From Adiantum capillus-veneris (lineage: Eukaryota > Streptophyta > Polypodiopsida > Polypodiales > Pteridaceae): a DNA stretch of 64,000 nucleotides. How positions within the stretch are numbered: position 1 is the first letter of the stretch; every line of letters starts with the position of its first letter. The DNA lies in contig CM043966.1 of the NCBI GenBank assembly GCA_014529385.2, positions 141,966,211 through 142,030,210 on the forward strand. The letters are read 5' to 3'. The notes beneath the pieces are model-generated. The model did no database searches, was not told where the DNA came from, and saw only the letters and a program-made list of their open reading frames with translations. The translations under genes and the position numbers were made by a program. Of the stretch, positions 21,924-33,837 are shown piece by piece.

Positions 21924-22536
21924 TAACAACAGTGGCTATAGTATCCAATGCAACACATTGAAAAATAACAGGCTGCAAAATGATGAGAGACTATGTGTAC
22001 AATATATAAAGTGTGTTTGATGCTTTAAATTTTTGTTTTTTGATAGTTTTTAGCAACATTTTTCTCTTATTTGGCAAATCCTCTGCGCCATATAAACCAA
22101 TTTTGATGGTCCAAATATTTAGAGTGAAAGTGTGTCCATATGAGTGAGGAATAATTTTGGCCAAATTTTTGGTCAAATAATAATAACTTTTCATAATTTT
22201 CTTTCCTTTTTATCCTAATAATGACTAAACAAATTTAATAAATAGAGCCAAGAGTCTCGGATTCAAGTTTTGAAAAAAAAATGCCAAATCTACAAAGCAA
22301 GAGCTTCAAGCATGTCAAATATAGAAGGATTTGGCACAAATCAAATTTTGGACTAACTTCAAACTGACTAGCATTGCAAAATCAAGACCAACTGATGACA
22401 ATTGACGAGCCGTTAAAGTTGCAAGCGGTACATAGAAAATGTGGGCAAATAAGGTAAGTATGCAAATTGCATTCAGGAGAATCCAAGCACATATAGGCAA
22501 ATAGGGCAAGATAAACCTCGTTGTTAGCCAGACATT

Positions 22537-22540
<4 letters not shown>
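21924..22540. other. Possible LTR body, no gene
   Basis: This non-coding sequence follows the candidate polypurine tract and precedes a (GA)40 run. It could be an LTR by position, but no second copy or clear TG...CA ends were found in the window. Confidence 0.3.

Positions 22541-22620
<80 letters not shown>
22541..22620. repeat. Microsatellite (GA)40
   Basis: An uninterrupted GA run of about 80 bases, essentially the same length as that at 19741-19820. Confidence 0.97.
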
Positions 22621-22623
<3 letters not shown>

Positions 22624-24360
22624 TGTGACCTAGAGCTCCTTGTCAGATTTTTGCTTGCTACAGCCACTCGGGACACTTATACTACACAAGGTTTCACAGG
22701 TATGCTTCTTATCAATACAAGAATAGTTGTGTATGATCCAGAATACACAAAAACAACCACAAAGACAGAATCAATCAAAACTAAGTCAAAAATTGAGGGA
22801 AGTATCAGGGGGATTTTGGGCAGTCAAATGAGGTCCAAATTCAATAAGTTTTTCACCCAGGGACTCCACTCAATGGGCAAAATCAAGCTATGCAATCACA
22901 GTCGACAAGGGTGGTGGAACATGGATCGCAATCCATGACCCCCACCCCAGTTTTGTAAAAAACAGTGATGCCAGAGATTGCTAGTGAAAGCATCTAAACA
23001 CTGTTGTAATTACATATTAAAAATTTTGTTGACCATGAACTGTGATCCATGACCCCAAAATGCCCTAAACCTGGAAATTTCAAAATAGAAAGTTTGACCA
23101 TGCCTTGGGGAGTGTTCCCTGCAAATTTTGGATAAAATGGTATGGAAATCACCAAAATCCAAGCAAAATTGGAATTTCAGTCTCCAAAGGGTCATGTTCA
23201 CCCACATTTGGGAAATTTGACCTAAATTTAATGAAAAGTGGACCATGAGCTTATGAAACATGTCAAGAATCTAACCCCAAAGTTTGGTTCAAAATGGTGT
23301 CAGATCATGGATTGCATGATCCATGACCCCTTGGAACATATTTTGGCAAAGGCTGGGTTCAGAATGTATGCAGTGGTCAATAATTGTGAAATGTGGAAAC
23401 TTTTCACTATTTGTACATGTCAATTGGTTTAGTTGTTAGAATTAGTAGTTTTAGATTTACAAGTGCAAAAATTGTGGTCTTACACAGAGTTTTGAAATCC
23501 AATGGAATTATGAACTTGTTATAACTTCAAGAATGCTAAGAAATGCTTGCAAAATCACTCAAACTTATCAAAAGGTCTAGAGCGTCCACACAGACTTCAA
23601 TTGAGTTGAAATTCAAACAGCTTGGATTTGAGAACTTCTTCAACCCCAAATCATCACATGGTCAAACAGATTGTTCATCATCAAAGATTCCAAAGAAGAA
23701 CACTTATGGCAAAGTCGGACCAACTCAAGCCATAACTTGGGAAACCAAGGAAACAAGATATAAACTTGTCCAAATTTGAAAAGAACTTCACCAATGTGTT
23801 AGGATATACTATAGGAACAAGTGCCCAAAGTTTCATCCCTTAATGCTACCCAACATGGATTGCAATCCATGACCCCTTGAAGGTTGGCCAAACACAAATC
23901 ACATCACCTGATCCCAAACATGAAGGATAACCCAACCCTAGAGTTTCAAGTCATTTGGATTTCGAAACCCTTGCAAAAATGCGAAAAATCTCCAAGTCTG
24001 AGAAAGTTTCAAAATTTGGCATAAAATTCCAAGCAATGATCCAAATCCAAAAATAAGTGAACCATAGCATCCGCAACTCGTGCCCAATTAGATGGTATCA
24101 CCAGAACTCCAAAATGTTGTAGAACATGGATCGCAATCTATGACCTCCAAAGCCAAATGTTGCCTGTAGCAGTTTTCCCTAGTGCCTGTAGCTAGCCTAG
24201 ATGCACTGGTGAAGTTTGGACCAAATTGGGCTTGTGTTGATGAAGTTATACTCATTTTTCAATTTATGGTCAAAATTTGCATTTTTTGACTTTTCTAGAC
24301 AGCTTTTTGGCCAACTTTTGGAGCTAGTTTTTGCATTGTTTGATCACATATTGCATTGCA
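22621..24360. repeat. Non-coding leader-like region with five palindromic motifs
   Basis: Five copies of a motif built on ATGGATTGCAATCCAT followed by gacc occur at 22921, 23035, 23307, 23855 and 24126. The 23855 copy is a perfect 16-base palindrome and the others are near matches. Spacing is 114, 272, 548 and 271 bases; the last three fit a period near 272. No protein-coding frame was recognised. The region ends with a splice-acceptor-like ttgcattgcag at about 24351-24361, just before the second coiled-coil ORF. Confidence 0.6.
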
Positions 24361-27089
24361 GACGCCTCAGGAAGCAGTGGGAAGCCCCACCCTACCAGGT
24401 CATAGAGATTGCATCAAATGAAAAATCACATGTATCAAATGAGGAGCTAGTACAAATCCCAACAAATATCTTCATTGGGAAGGTTTGAAGATGCCAATGG
24501 AACAAAAGTAAAGAAAACTATATTCCCTAAGGAGCACTGGAATTTGCACCAACAGTAAGAAGTGATCGAGGGATCAAGATGCCTTCAAATGGACACTTTT
24601 TTCCGACTGCAACCATGGGGAATAGACTTCCAGTGGGCCCATGAGCTGATATTATCAATCTAATACAATGGGGAGGCAATACTGGCTGACAAAAATGGAG
24701 CCAAAATCAAGGTTCAAATCACTTTGGATATGATAAATCAAGCATTTCACTTGCCATCAGGAAACCATAATCTACTCCTAAAGAAAAAGGCCATTGATAA
24801 TGACAAAGCTTTTGTGAAGCAGTAGGGGCACAAGTTCATTTATAAATACCTAGTGTACTTGGAGACAAAACTACCACTCCTACTCATTGCACAACACCTA
24901 AAAATCCACAAACCACCAAGGTATACCAAACCAAATCTCCACATTGCATGGTGATGGTGATAGGGGTATCAGAGCAAAGGACCATATAGTGCAATCTAGG
25001 AACATATATTCTAGAAAATCTAGTTGAGGCAAATCTAAAAATCAATGACTACAACAAAACATACATAACAGTGGATCACTATTGAAAAGGATGTCCTATC
25101 AAGCATTAGGCATGATTGATCAGCTACCACCTGCAAAGATGCAACTGGAATTGATCCATAAATCCAAACGTGCGGTGAAACCAATGGCAGGACCATTTGT
25201 AGTACAACCTCCAAAGAAGACAGCGACTAGGAAAAGCTCATGGAGAAATAAGTCTGACAGCGAAATAAAATGAGTCAGATGTAAATCTGAGTGAGGATAC
25301 ACCTTCCGAATACAAGTCATTAGACGACAAGGGAAAGGAGGAGGAAGAGAAAGAAGATTATACAATCGCGGTGGAAATGTTTGACTAAAAAGAAGATCAA
25401 GTGAGCATAGAGATCCCATTTTGATCTCTCGAGCATGAAGGTCCATGGAAGAAGCTCAGGAACTAAGAGAAGAGCTCGGAATAAAAGAGGGAGTTGGGAG
25501 CTGATGCCGACAATGAAGGAGAAAGTGACCATGATAAGCCACTCAAGCAAAGAAAATCAGAACAACTAGAGAAAATCAAGCAATACAAAAGACGAGAAGC
25601 TAAAGCGGATTTAGAAGCTATCAGCAAAATGCAGCAAAGGATTAGAGAGGATCTCAAACGCAAAGTAGAGAAAAGATAATAGCAAGAGTCCATTGATGAT
25701 CTCGAATCATCCAATGAATCTACCAAGTCCAAGGAGGTCGACATGACTCACACTGAAGAAAAGAGAGAAGAGGAGGGTGGTCTAGATCCTTCATAAATCC
25801 ATATTGAAAACATCTCATCAACATCAAAGAGACCAACCACCCCTCTTTCTACTCAAGAATCAAATGACCAAGAAGTTGATAGAGAGAAGATTGAGAATAC
25901 AACATAGGTGCCAAGGCAAACAACCAGAGCATGTGTGGCCAACACCACCCACAAATCAAGAGAGAGATTAAGCAAAAGGCAAAGAGACAAAGCAGGCTCC
26001 ATTGGCAACTCAAGAGCAAAGTGATAAGGACAGAAGTCAGGAAGAAAAGAAAAAGAATAAGTTGGCACCTCAAGCCAACCTCAAAGGACACAACCAAAGC
26101 CGAGGTCACCCCTCTCACATGCCATAATGAAGAAAGGATGGCAGTTGATAGACTCCTTTGACATTGACGATCATCTGGAACAAATCAAGCTACAATTCCA
26201 ATTTCAAAGAGAACTCCATAACCTACGAGGAGTAGAGCTAGAAGATACCAAGGGAGAAGTAGCCAAAGCACTTAAGGTCAATCAACAGCTACAACAAAAG
26301 ATTGAAGATTTACAAGGTAACCAACAAGAGCTTCAAGCTAGGCTACAAAGGAAGCAAGCAAATGTTTCTCATTTCTACCAAGAAGCTCAATCCTTTAATG
26401 AGGCTAATACAGATTTATAGGTTGAGAAACAATGCCTAAAAGAAGCACTTGAAAGAAAGGCAAAAGAACGCAAAACTAGGGGAATTTATGGGGTTTTCAG
26501 CAAAACATTTACACAAATTGTGGCAATTCCAGACATCCTAGCCCCTGCTATGACTTCAACAACGTCGGCCTCAGCGTTATAAGAGTTGAAAGATCTCAAG
26601 GCGGCCCTAGCTGAACAACAATATGATAGGTAAAGCATGATAGCTAGGCATAAGTCCATTCAAAAGGCAAAAGAGAATGAAATTTCCATGCTTCAAGGAC
26701 ATCTGGCAAAGGCAAGATAAGATCTGGCTACTCAAAGCGCCGCACATGAAATGGATTTACAACATACATCCAAACAATTGAAGAGGCGTTCGTGTCCGGG
26801 TTCTTTGTAGTAGATTCATCCATCTTCAACCCCATGACAAACTTCGGAATCTATCACCTTGTCACATTGCATATCAAAGCACTTTGAGCAACAATCCATT
26901 TAGGGAGTTGGAAGAAAAAGTAGAGATAGAAGCCAGGGCGGAGAAGTTCATACAGCTCACACGAACTCTGGAAAAGCGACAAGTGGACTACTGAAGAAGA
27001 TACATACATCAGTTCAACAGATGTCCAAGCAAACAAGAGCAACAATCCAAAGCAAACCAAGGCAGTTTGCACAAGGACGTGCAAAGACT
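24361..27089 (+). pseudogene. Unrecognised coiled-coil retroelement ORF, copy 2
   Basis: This decayed plus-strand frame is related to 12209-15351. Near 24600-24950 it reads AHELILSI, AILADKNGAKIKVQITLDM and INQAFHLPSGNHNLLLKKKA, matching in order the ELVSSIQKYGK, LITPQTIADAVGLH block of copy 1. A charged region follows (25440-25680, 25850-26050), then a coiled coil at 26127-26420 (LEQIKLQFQFQRELHNLRG, QQLQQKIEDLQGNQQELQ), and a C-terminal EEAFVSGFFVVDSSIF that matches FEEAFYMGFFTYDSKIF of copy 1. Several stops and frame changes. Like copy 1, it ends at a polypurine tract followed by TGTT. No enzymatic motif seen. Confidence 0.58.
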
Positions 27090-27102
27090 AGGAAGGGGGT
27101 AA
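27090..27102 (+). promoter_or_regulatory. Polypurine tract
   Basis: aggaagggggtaa lies directly before TGTTAGCAG, the inferred LTR start. Confidence 0.65.
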
Positions 27103-27480
27103 TGTTAGCAGTCAAGCTAGATGAGAGCTCTTCAAGTCGACCTCTTCTTCCATGAGCCTAAAATTTTGATGTATTCCCATTCTTTCTTTAAAAGCCTTGT
27201 AATTATTTTGGTCATCTCGTATTAAAAGATGGACAAGATCTGAGAAGCTGAGTTAGAAAGTCTGTAATGAGTCCGAGTCCTGTATGGTCGGCCATTGGCC
27301 AAGAGAGCCCTAGCTATAAATTCTAAGTTGTAAAGTGGGAAAACACATTATGATCATTATCAAGTTTTGAAGAATTTGAAGCATACGACTGAGAGTGTCT
27401 TCTTTCCTACAACTTGTAATCCTCATATCATGAGCTCTGGTAATGACATTTTAATTCTGAAACTTGCAATGTGTTCCTTG
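27103..27480 (+). repeat. Start of an LTR of copy 2 element
   Basis: The segment starts TGTTAGCAG after the polypurine tract and carries a TATA box (tataaa, 27315-27320) about 210 bases in, followed by sequence that would be R/U5. No matching 5' LTR was found upstream, so the 3' limit is only approximate. The LTR start differs from that at 19536, so the two copies belong to different subfamilies. Confidence 0.45.
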
Positions 27481-28479
27481 TTTGATACTCTTTCAGTCAA
27501 GTATGCTAATTGTTGATTCTACTGTGATTTTTGAATGCGCTTTAGTAGGCTAAATCTGCTGATTTGAGTGCATAAAAGAGTGTTTTTTGACATTCCGACT
27601 AAATTGAATAGAAAATTTACAAGTGTATTCTAGTTAATAATGAGATAATTATGGTAGATAGACCTTAGCTATAACTACCTATGATTATTATTAGAGATCC
27701 TATTCAACTCATAGAAATCTATAATTCAAGTATATATGCTAAAGATAGATATAAATTAAGAAATTAAATAGAAAAATTTAAGTAAGGCTTATGAAAGAGA
27801 GTGCATCTAAAAGCCTTACTGCATTCTTGGCTAACCTTGAAAACTAAAAGAGACTCATAAATTAATTTAGGTGTATTAGATATGGCACCTCACAAAAAGG
27901 TTCTACAGTAAGCGACAAATAATCATGAGGCCGGTCCCAACTTAATTGGCAGCATCAATGGAGCACAAAGAGGTGATATCGACTATACCTACAGCGGATC
28001 TTGCACAAGTTAGCAATGTCATTCAAGTTATGTATACATTTCTTAGTGACCCTAGAGAATCAATAGAAATATCCATCTTAAGAAATGAATTAACCAAAAC
28101 ATCACGTAGAAACAGGAAAGAAATGTTTGGGACAAATTGATTGACTAGGAAAGAATGTTTTCCAAACCTTTTGGTATGGTTTCTCTTAGACTCTCTACAT
28201 AGTAGCATTGATATTATGTGGAAATTGCTATGGCATGAGATGTTGCCTAGGGTGGATCGTTGTCATTGTGACGGGAGTACGTCTAGGCTGGCTCAGTGGA
28301 ATACTGTAAACTTCTTGTTTTATTGTGGCATGAGATGATGTTGAGAAGTTGTGCGGCTTAGTTGGGAAGGTGTGGAATCTTTGGCTGTGAGAGTTCGTAA
28401 TGAGAATCACAAACACTTTGCAAAAAAGTGTTTATGGAAAATCGTGAACCCTTTTCCTAAAGATGGTTTAAAGTCTAAG
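27481..28479. other. No recognisable gene
   Basis: This is AT-rich sequence with only short ORFs and no motif that I recognise. It is the left flank of the gag-only LTR element that starts at 28480. Confidence 0.4.
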
Positions 28480-29275
28480 TGTAACATACCCAAGATTTAT
28501 CAATAAAAACTATTTTAGTTATTTTGTAGAAGAGTTGGAGGTCTCATTTTTATTAAGTCATAGAGAGTTTTAACAAAATGATTGGTTCAAAAATCGAGCT
28601 CTGGAACTATTAGTTATGGCCCTTACTCACTTGGAAAGAATAAGTTGCTAAGGTTAGAAGTTATAATTGAAGATAAGAATTGACCCTTAAGAAAGAAGGA
28701 GAAACTTTTGGCTAAGTTTTAGGAAAGAAAGAGTGTTTTTTGGAAAGAAGAAGTATTTTTAGGAAAGTAGGAAAGAAGGAGTATTTTTAGGAAAGCAAAA
28801 AACTTAAGTCAAGATTAGAGCCTCTTTGCTTGGAAGATAAGCTCTCTTAAAATTGGAGTCTCAAATCACGCATCATGATGTATGTGCATTAAAAAAAATG
28901 AAAATTAAAAAAATTCGTGAACGCCCGTGAACTTTTCTTCTTGCTTTTTGGTATTCTTATCGCTCTCTCTTGGCATTGAGAGCCTATATAAAGACCCCTC
29001 TCCCCTCACTTTCAAGACACACATGAAAGTTCTCAGAAGTGGAAGCTCTCTTACCTTGATGCCGGAGTTGTCTTCTCTCCCTCAACTTCTCACCATCCAC
29101 CTCTCTCCCTCAAGCTCTCACCCTCAACCCATCTCCGTCTCCAACTCCATCTCTACCACCATTGTGTTGTCCCCGAGATTGTTGACTTCTCTTTCTCTCT
29201 CTCTTGCCATCTTCTTGGCAAGCAATGAAGAGCATCTATCAAGTCGCCCCAATCTTATGGGGTTGGGACCTCACA
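28480..29275 (+). repeat. 5' LTR of the gag-only element
   Basis: Starts TGTAACATACCCAAG and ends ctcaca. It includes TATATAAA at 28985-28992, followed by a CT-rich leader. Confidence 0.88.
28985..28992 (+). promoter_or_regulatory. TATA box in the 5' LTR
   Basis: TATATAAA followed by gacccctctcccctcac. The equivalent in the 3' LTR is at 31224-31231 and is conserved, which supports a real core promoter. Confidence 0.65.
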
Positions 29276-29276
29276 A

Positions 29277-29290
29277 TTGATATCAGAGCC
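29277..29290 (+). promoter_or_regulatory. Primer-binding site, initiator-Met tRNA type
   Basis: ttgatatcagagcc begins one base after the LTR end. It closely resembles TGGTATCAGAGC, the sequence complementary to the 3' end of plant initiator methionine tRNA. Confidence 0.75.
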
Positions 29291-29814
29291 TTAGGTTAAA
29301 AAATTTCATTGGCTACCCCAAGCTTCCTTGTGTGTATCATTTTCTATACGCATTACCCAATCCATCAAGATATTATGGCATGTTAGCTGATGTGTATCAT
29401 AGTTATGGTTGAAATCTCTAATATGTTGCTGATGGAGAGACCTTTGTAGATCCCTACATGTCATTTTGATGAATTTATAAATAGGAGATCGAGTTATTTT
29501 CTTCAAAAAATATTGTTTGACTGGTTAAGTCATGTAATTGAGTTTTTGCTAGATTGGATAAGCCATGACTTGTTAAGTCATGTGATTGAGATAAATCATG
29601 ACTGGTCAAGTCATGTGATTGAGTTTTAATGGACTCGATAAGTAATGATTGGTTAAGTTATGTGATTGAGTTTAATGGATTGGATAAGTCATGATTGGTT
29701 GAATTATAATGGATTGAATAAGTCATGATTGGTTAAGCCATGTGATTGAGCTTTTAGTGGAATGGATAAGTCTAAGGCTAGAAAATACCTTAGCGTTTTG
29801 AGTTATTATAAACA

Positions 29815-30605
29815 ATGATGTTAATATTTGGCAATCCTCAAATGACTCCTACATTGGAAAACCCTCAAAACGATACTATTTATATAAAAATTCAGGAGAA
29901 GAAATTGTTGCTCAAATAAATGCAATCACCTTATTTTAAAGGAGAAGTTGATGATATTGAAAAGGATGCAGAAGTATAGAGTGAAGCTATGGACAATTAT
30001 TTCTTTGCTGCAAGGACCACACCTACAAACCAAGCAACTCTAGGGATGGTTCTCCTCTTCGGGGAAGCAAAATTATGGTGGAAGCAACACTGTCATGACA
30101 TGGAGGCATTGGAAAACTCCTAGACTTGGAGACAAATTAAACAAGCAGTGAAGGAAAGATACTTACCTCCTATCCACAAAGCGTTGAAGATGAAAGAGTT
30201 CTTGAGCTTGAAACAATACAGTTTATCCTTGGAAGAGTATTGTACTACTCAAAGTTTGTAAGGCTTAGACATTATGCACCACCAATGATAATAGAGTAGT
30301 AGGTGGCCCGTTTCTACCAGGGTTTAAGAGAACCAACTAGCTTGTGATTGGAGGCTTTGAAAGCTACTACTAGACAAAATTCCTTACTACGAGCCAATCT
30401 TGTAATGAAGGAGGGAGGAATTAGTAGAAGAGTTGAATAGAATTAGAGCTTCAATGATAGCCAACCACAAAGAGCTTATGCCGTTAATGTACAAAACCCG
30501 CCACGTTTAGATGTTTAATGCTTTAAATGTGGAGAGTTGGGACATTATTGAAATAGTTTCCCACATCTAACTAATAGAGTAGCAGTAGAATTTGAAGCTG
30601 ACTAA
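29815..30605 (+). pseudogene. gag of the gag-only element
   Basis: From ATG 29815 the frame shows a gag domain (DNYFFAARTTPTNQATLG, LLFGEAKLWWKQHC, WRQIKQAVKERYLPP, FLSLKQYSLSLEEY) and near 30520 a knuckle-like CFKCGELGHY in which the last Cys is replaced by Phe. At least four in-frame stops (after LLLK, DAEV, ALENS and TTQSL) and a later frame change make it non-functional. The protein would form the particle and package RNA. No pol follows before the 3' LTR. Confidence 0.8.
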
Positions 30606-30711
30606 GGACACCACCCTTTTGGATATAATGGTGGACAAATTGGTGATGAGAGTGAGACTACCCTCACGTTTTCTGGAGATGAAGACGTCTCGAATCCCTA
30701 AATTGGAAAAA

Positions 30712-31538
30712 TGGTAACATACCCAAGATCTATCAATTAAAACTATTTCACTCATTTTCCAAAAGTATTTGAGGTCTCATTTTTGTTAAGTCATAGAGAG
30801 TTTTAACTAAACAATTGGTTCAAAAATCGGACTCTGGGACTATTGGTTATGGCCCTTACTCACTTAGAAAGAATAAGTTGTTAAGGTTAGAAGCTATAAT
30901 TGAAGATAAGAGTTGACCCTTAAGAAAGAAGGAGAAACTTTTGGCTAAGTTCTAGGAAAGAAGGAGTGTTTTTAAGAAAGAAAAGTAGAAAAGAAAGAGT
31001 GTTTTTTAGAAAGAAGGAGTATTTTTAGGAAAGCAAAGAAAGGAAGTCAAGATTAAAGCTTCTTTTCTTGGAAGGCAAGCTCTCCTAAAATCAGAGTCTT
31101 GGGATCACGCATCAAGACGCATGCGTGCAAAAAAATAATAATTTTAAAAGAAGGGATGAACACGTGCGAACTTTTCTTCTTGCTTTTTGCTATTCTTAGC
31201 ACTCTCTCTTGGTCTTGAGAGCCTATATAAAGGCCCCTCTCTCCTCACTTTCAAGACAAACACAAAAGTTCTCAAAAACGGAAGCTCTCTTACCTTCACG
31301 TCGGAGTTATCTTCTCTCTCACCCTCCACCTGTCTCTCTCTCAATGTCTCACCCTCCACCTGTCTCCCTCAAGCTCTCACCCTCAACTCATCTCCATCTC
31401 CAACTCCATCTCTACAACCATTGTGTTGTCCCTCGGATTGTTAAGTTCTCTTTCTCTTTCTCTTGCCATCTTCTTGGCAACAAACAAGGAAGGCCATCTA
31501 TCAAGTCATCCCAATCTTCTGGGGTTGGGGACCTCACA
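30712..31538 (+). repeat. 3' LTR of the gag-only element
   Basis: A direct repeat of 28480-29275, starting TGGTAACATACCCAAG and ending acctcaca. TATATAAA lies at 31224-31231. It is about 30 bases longer than the 5' LTR because of indels in the GA-rich and CT-rich parts. Confidence 0.88.
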
Positions 31539-32400
31539 GTAAGAGCTTTTGTGACAAGACAATCACAACCCCTCTCCCTTATTGTGCTTGGCATTTGTTT
31601 GTTTTTGGAAGCAAGTTCGTGATGAAAGGATCACCTAATCACATCCAATTTGACTTAAAAGGATCAATTAAAAACACTAAAGTTTCATCCATAAAACCTC
31701 AACTCTCATACAAGCACAAATCCCATTCAAAACTCAAACCTCTTTCATGGAATCGTGTAGCCGCGCCCCCAACTACATAGTCGTAACTTCAAATAGTTGT
31801 GAAAGGAAATCACGAGCTTCTACCTCCATGATGACCATTTTTTGATTTTGCAGGGATTTAAGAGCTTCTATGTTGAAGCCCACACACCATTTTGGTAAAG
31901 GGAAACCCTAATTCACTCCCTCACAAGCTCAGATACAAGATTGTGGAGAGGCGTGACTGCACTACAAATAGATTGAGCAACTATGAAGGGAATTACACCC
32001 TACAAGAAAGTTGCAGTTTTTTTCACTAAAAAGGGCCCTCTCTCTCTTCACCACGGAAATATTAGCTGATGCGTCAATTTTGGGCCATTTTGCCACTTTG
32101 GACCAAAACTGTCATTTTCAGCTCATTTTCGACCTAAATATGTCATTTTTTATGTGAAAGATACCAAAAGGAGTCACAAAAATCCCTAAATTTGTGCGAT
32201 AACTTTCATAAGAATAAAAATAATATGTATGTATCAGTTATCATTGATATTCCATTCTGGGTCACTTTCCATGCAATTCTATGATGATGCTCGCTAGTTG
32301 CTATTTTTGGTAATTTTTGCCCGCATAATCTTTGTAGGTGAGATGAGTGTGCCACCATGAAAGACTTGGAACATGTATATTATAAAACTAAATAATGCAT
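31539..32400. other. No recognisable gene
   Basis: This is mostly AT-rich intergenic sequence with only short ORFs. It contains no motif that I can name. Confidence 0.4.
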
Positions 32401-32587
32401 GTTACCAGATGGATAAACATGCAATGATGCATCATTTAGGGCCACAATTCCCCAGATGGGTATGTACATGATAGCAACCACAAAAGCCGCTTTAGCATAT
32501 CTCATAATATATACATGATTGCTTTTATTCCCATGTATCAAAAGTGAGGTGAATGTTGTTATTTCATATTGCGTACATGTCACAACA

Positions 32588-32606
32588 CAACATCCACCCC
32601 CTCTAA
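32588..32606 (-). promoter_or_regulatory. Polypurine tract and LTR start of a minus-strand gypsy element
   Basis: On the minus strand agagggggtggatgt precedes TGTTGTGACATG (start at 32587). The plus-strand relative at 54572-54600 has agagggagtggatg followed by TGTTGTGACACA, so this boundary is shared by two copies of one family. Confidence 0.7.
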
Positions 32607-32639
32607 ACATGCACACCCTTCGGCATGTGCGAACATTTT

Positions 32640-33837
32640 GGTTATGTAGGTTTCATCTTCATTAAGACCCACAAATATTTAGATGTCATTTTCACTGCAA
32701 AGTCTGGGAGATCATCCTTTGTTTCTTCATCCTCATCCATGGAAATTTCATTAGGTTCTTCATCTTCATTTTGTTGTGAATCAAAAGTATCATTATCATG
32801 TCTCCTCTTGAACATCTTGATTCTTTTGCCTATGGGAAATTTTAGTTCTACTCCATCGAGCTCGCTCAAGGTATATGTAGCATTTCCATGCACATTCTTG
32901 ACAACATATGGCCCAAACCACCTTTTTGAAAACTTTATTTATGTGGTGTGCTAGTTGTCAAGGCTACTATCACACATCATGAACAATCACCCTCTTCTAT
33001 AGGCTTTGGTTGTAGCCTATGTCCTTCATCAAACCTATCTTCATTTATTAGTCTTGCATCCTTCAGTCAAGCTTTTGCAACCTCTACATCTTCATGTCTT
33101 CTTTCCAATTGCCTTATGCACAATGAAAGTAGATTTTCCTTGCTTATGCCATCTTCCCAAGGTAACATGTTCCAAGTAGGAACGACATCCTCAATTGGCA
33201 TGACTGGCTTCTGACCATACATCAATTCAGTAGGCATGTGACCAATCACTAAGCTATGAGTTGTACGGTCAACCCATAAAGCGTATGGTAGCAACCTTGA
33301 CCATTCATGCATTTTACCTTTGCATGACTTAGCCAAAGCTTTGATGATAGGAGGATTTCCTCTTTCATTTCTCCCATTTCCCTCTGAATTATAAGCACAA
33401 GTCAAGGCTATCTTGATACCAATTCTTGTGAAGCACTCCTTGCTTCATATGCATCCAGCTCACCTCTATCAACCCCAGGTAACCATATCAAAAAATTACA
33501 CATTCAAGAAAAAATGTACAAGTAGCTTATGTATTTTTTGTCCTCAATGCACACCCTTCCACTTGATTTGTCAAGTCTTCTCATGCAAGTATCGAGTATC
33601 TCATTTGCCAAAGTCCTAAAGGCATTGTGATGAGATCAACAACCCATTTATAGTGCATGGCTAATGGGTACGTAGGATGTAATCCACCACAATGGCATAC
33701 ATTATAGCACATTTGGCATGTGACACGAGACTCCAAAAAATTTACTACATCCTTATACATGCCTTTCCACCAATATCTTTCTTTCACTTACACCTCAAAG
33801 TCCAACATATAGGCTTTAATGAAGCTCTTTAATAATT
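32640..33837 (-). pseudogene. Ty3/gypsy integrase (minus-strand copy)
   Basis: From the upstream side: KERYWWKGMYKDVVNFLESR, CQMCYNVCHCGGLHPTYP (zinc-domain cysteines), MHYKWVVDLITMPLG (first catalytic Asp context), NSEGNGRNERGNPPIIKALA (the Glu-containing helix), LPYALWVDRTTHSL and MPTELMYGQKPVMPIED. The C-terminal tail GKRIKMFKRRHDND follows near 32800. The part between the first Asp and the Glu is largely deleted or frameshifted (33410-33600), so the catalytic triad is incomplete. It is the same family as 53160-54540, where the equivalent words recur (YWWKGMYKDV, HYKWVVDLVTMPLG). Confidence 0.85.

Larger units (their letters stand above)
28480..31538 (+). mobile_element. Complete gag-only LTR retrotransposon (TR-GAG type), 3.06 kb
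   Basis: Two directly repeated LTRs (28480-29275 and 30712-31538) flank an internal region of about 1.44 kb that holds a primer-binding site and a decayed gag but no protease, RT or integrase. Flanking bases ctaag (28475-28479) and gtaag (31539-31543) are a 4-of-5 match and probably a mutated 5-bp target duplication. The LTRs have diverged by many substitutions and small indels, so the insertion is not recent. Such elements must be mobilised by enzymes from a related full element. Confidence 0.85.
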
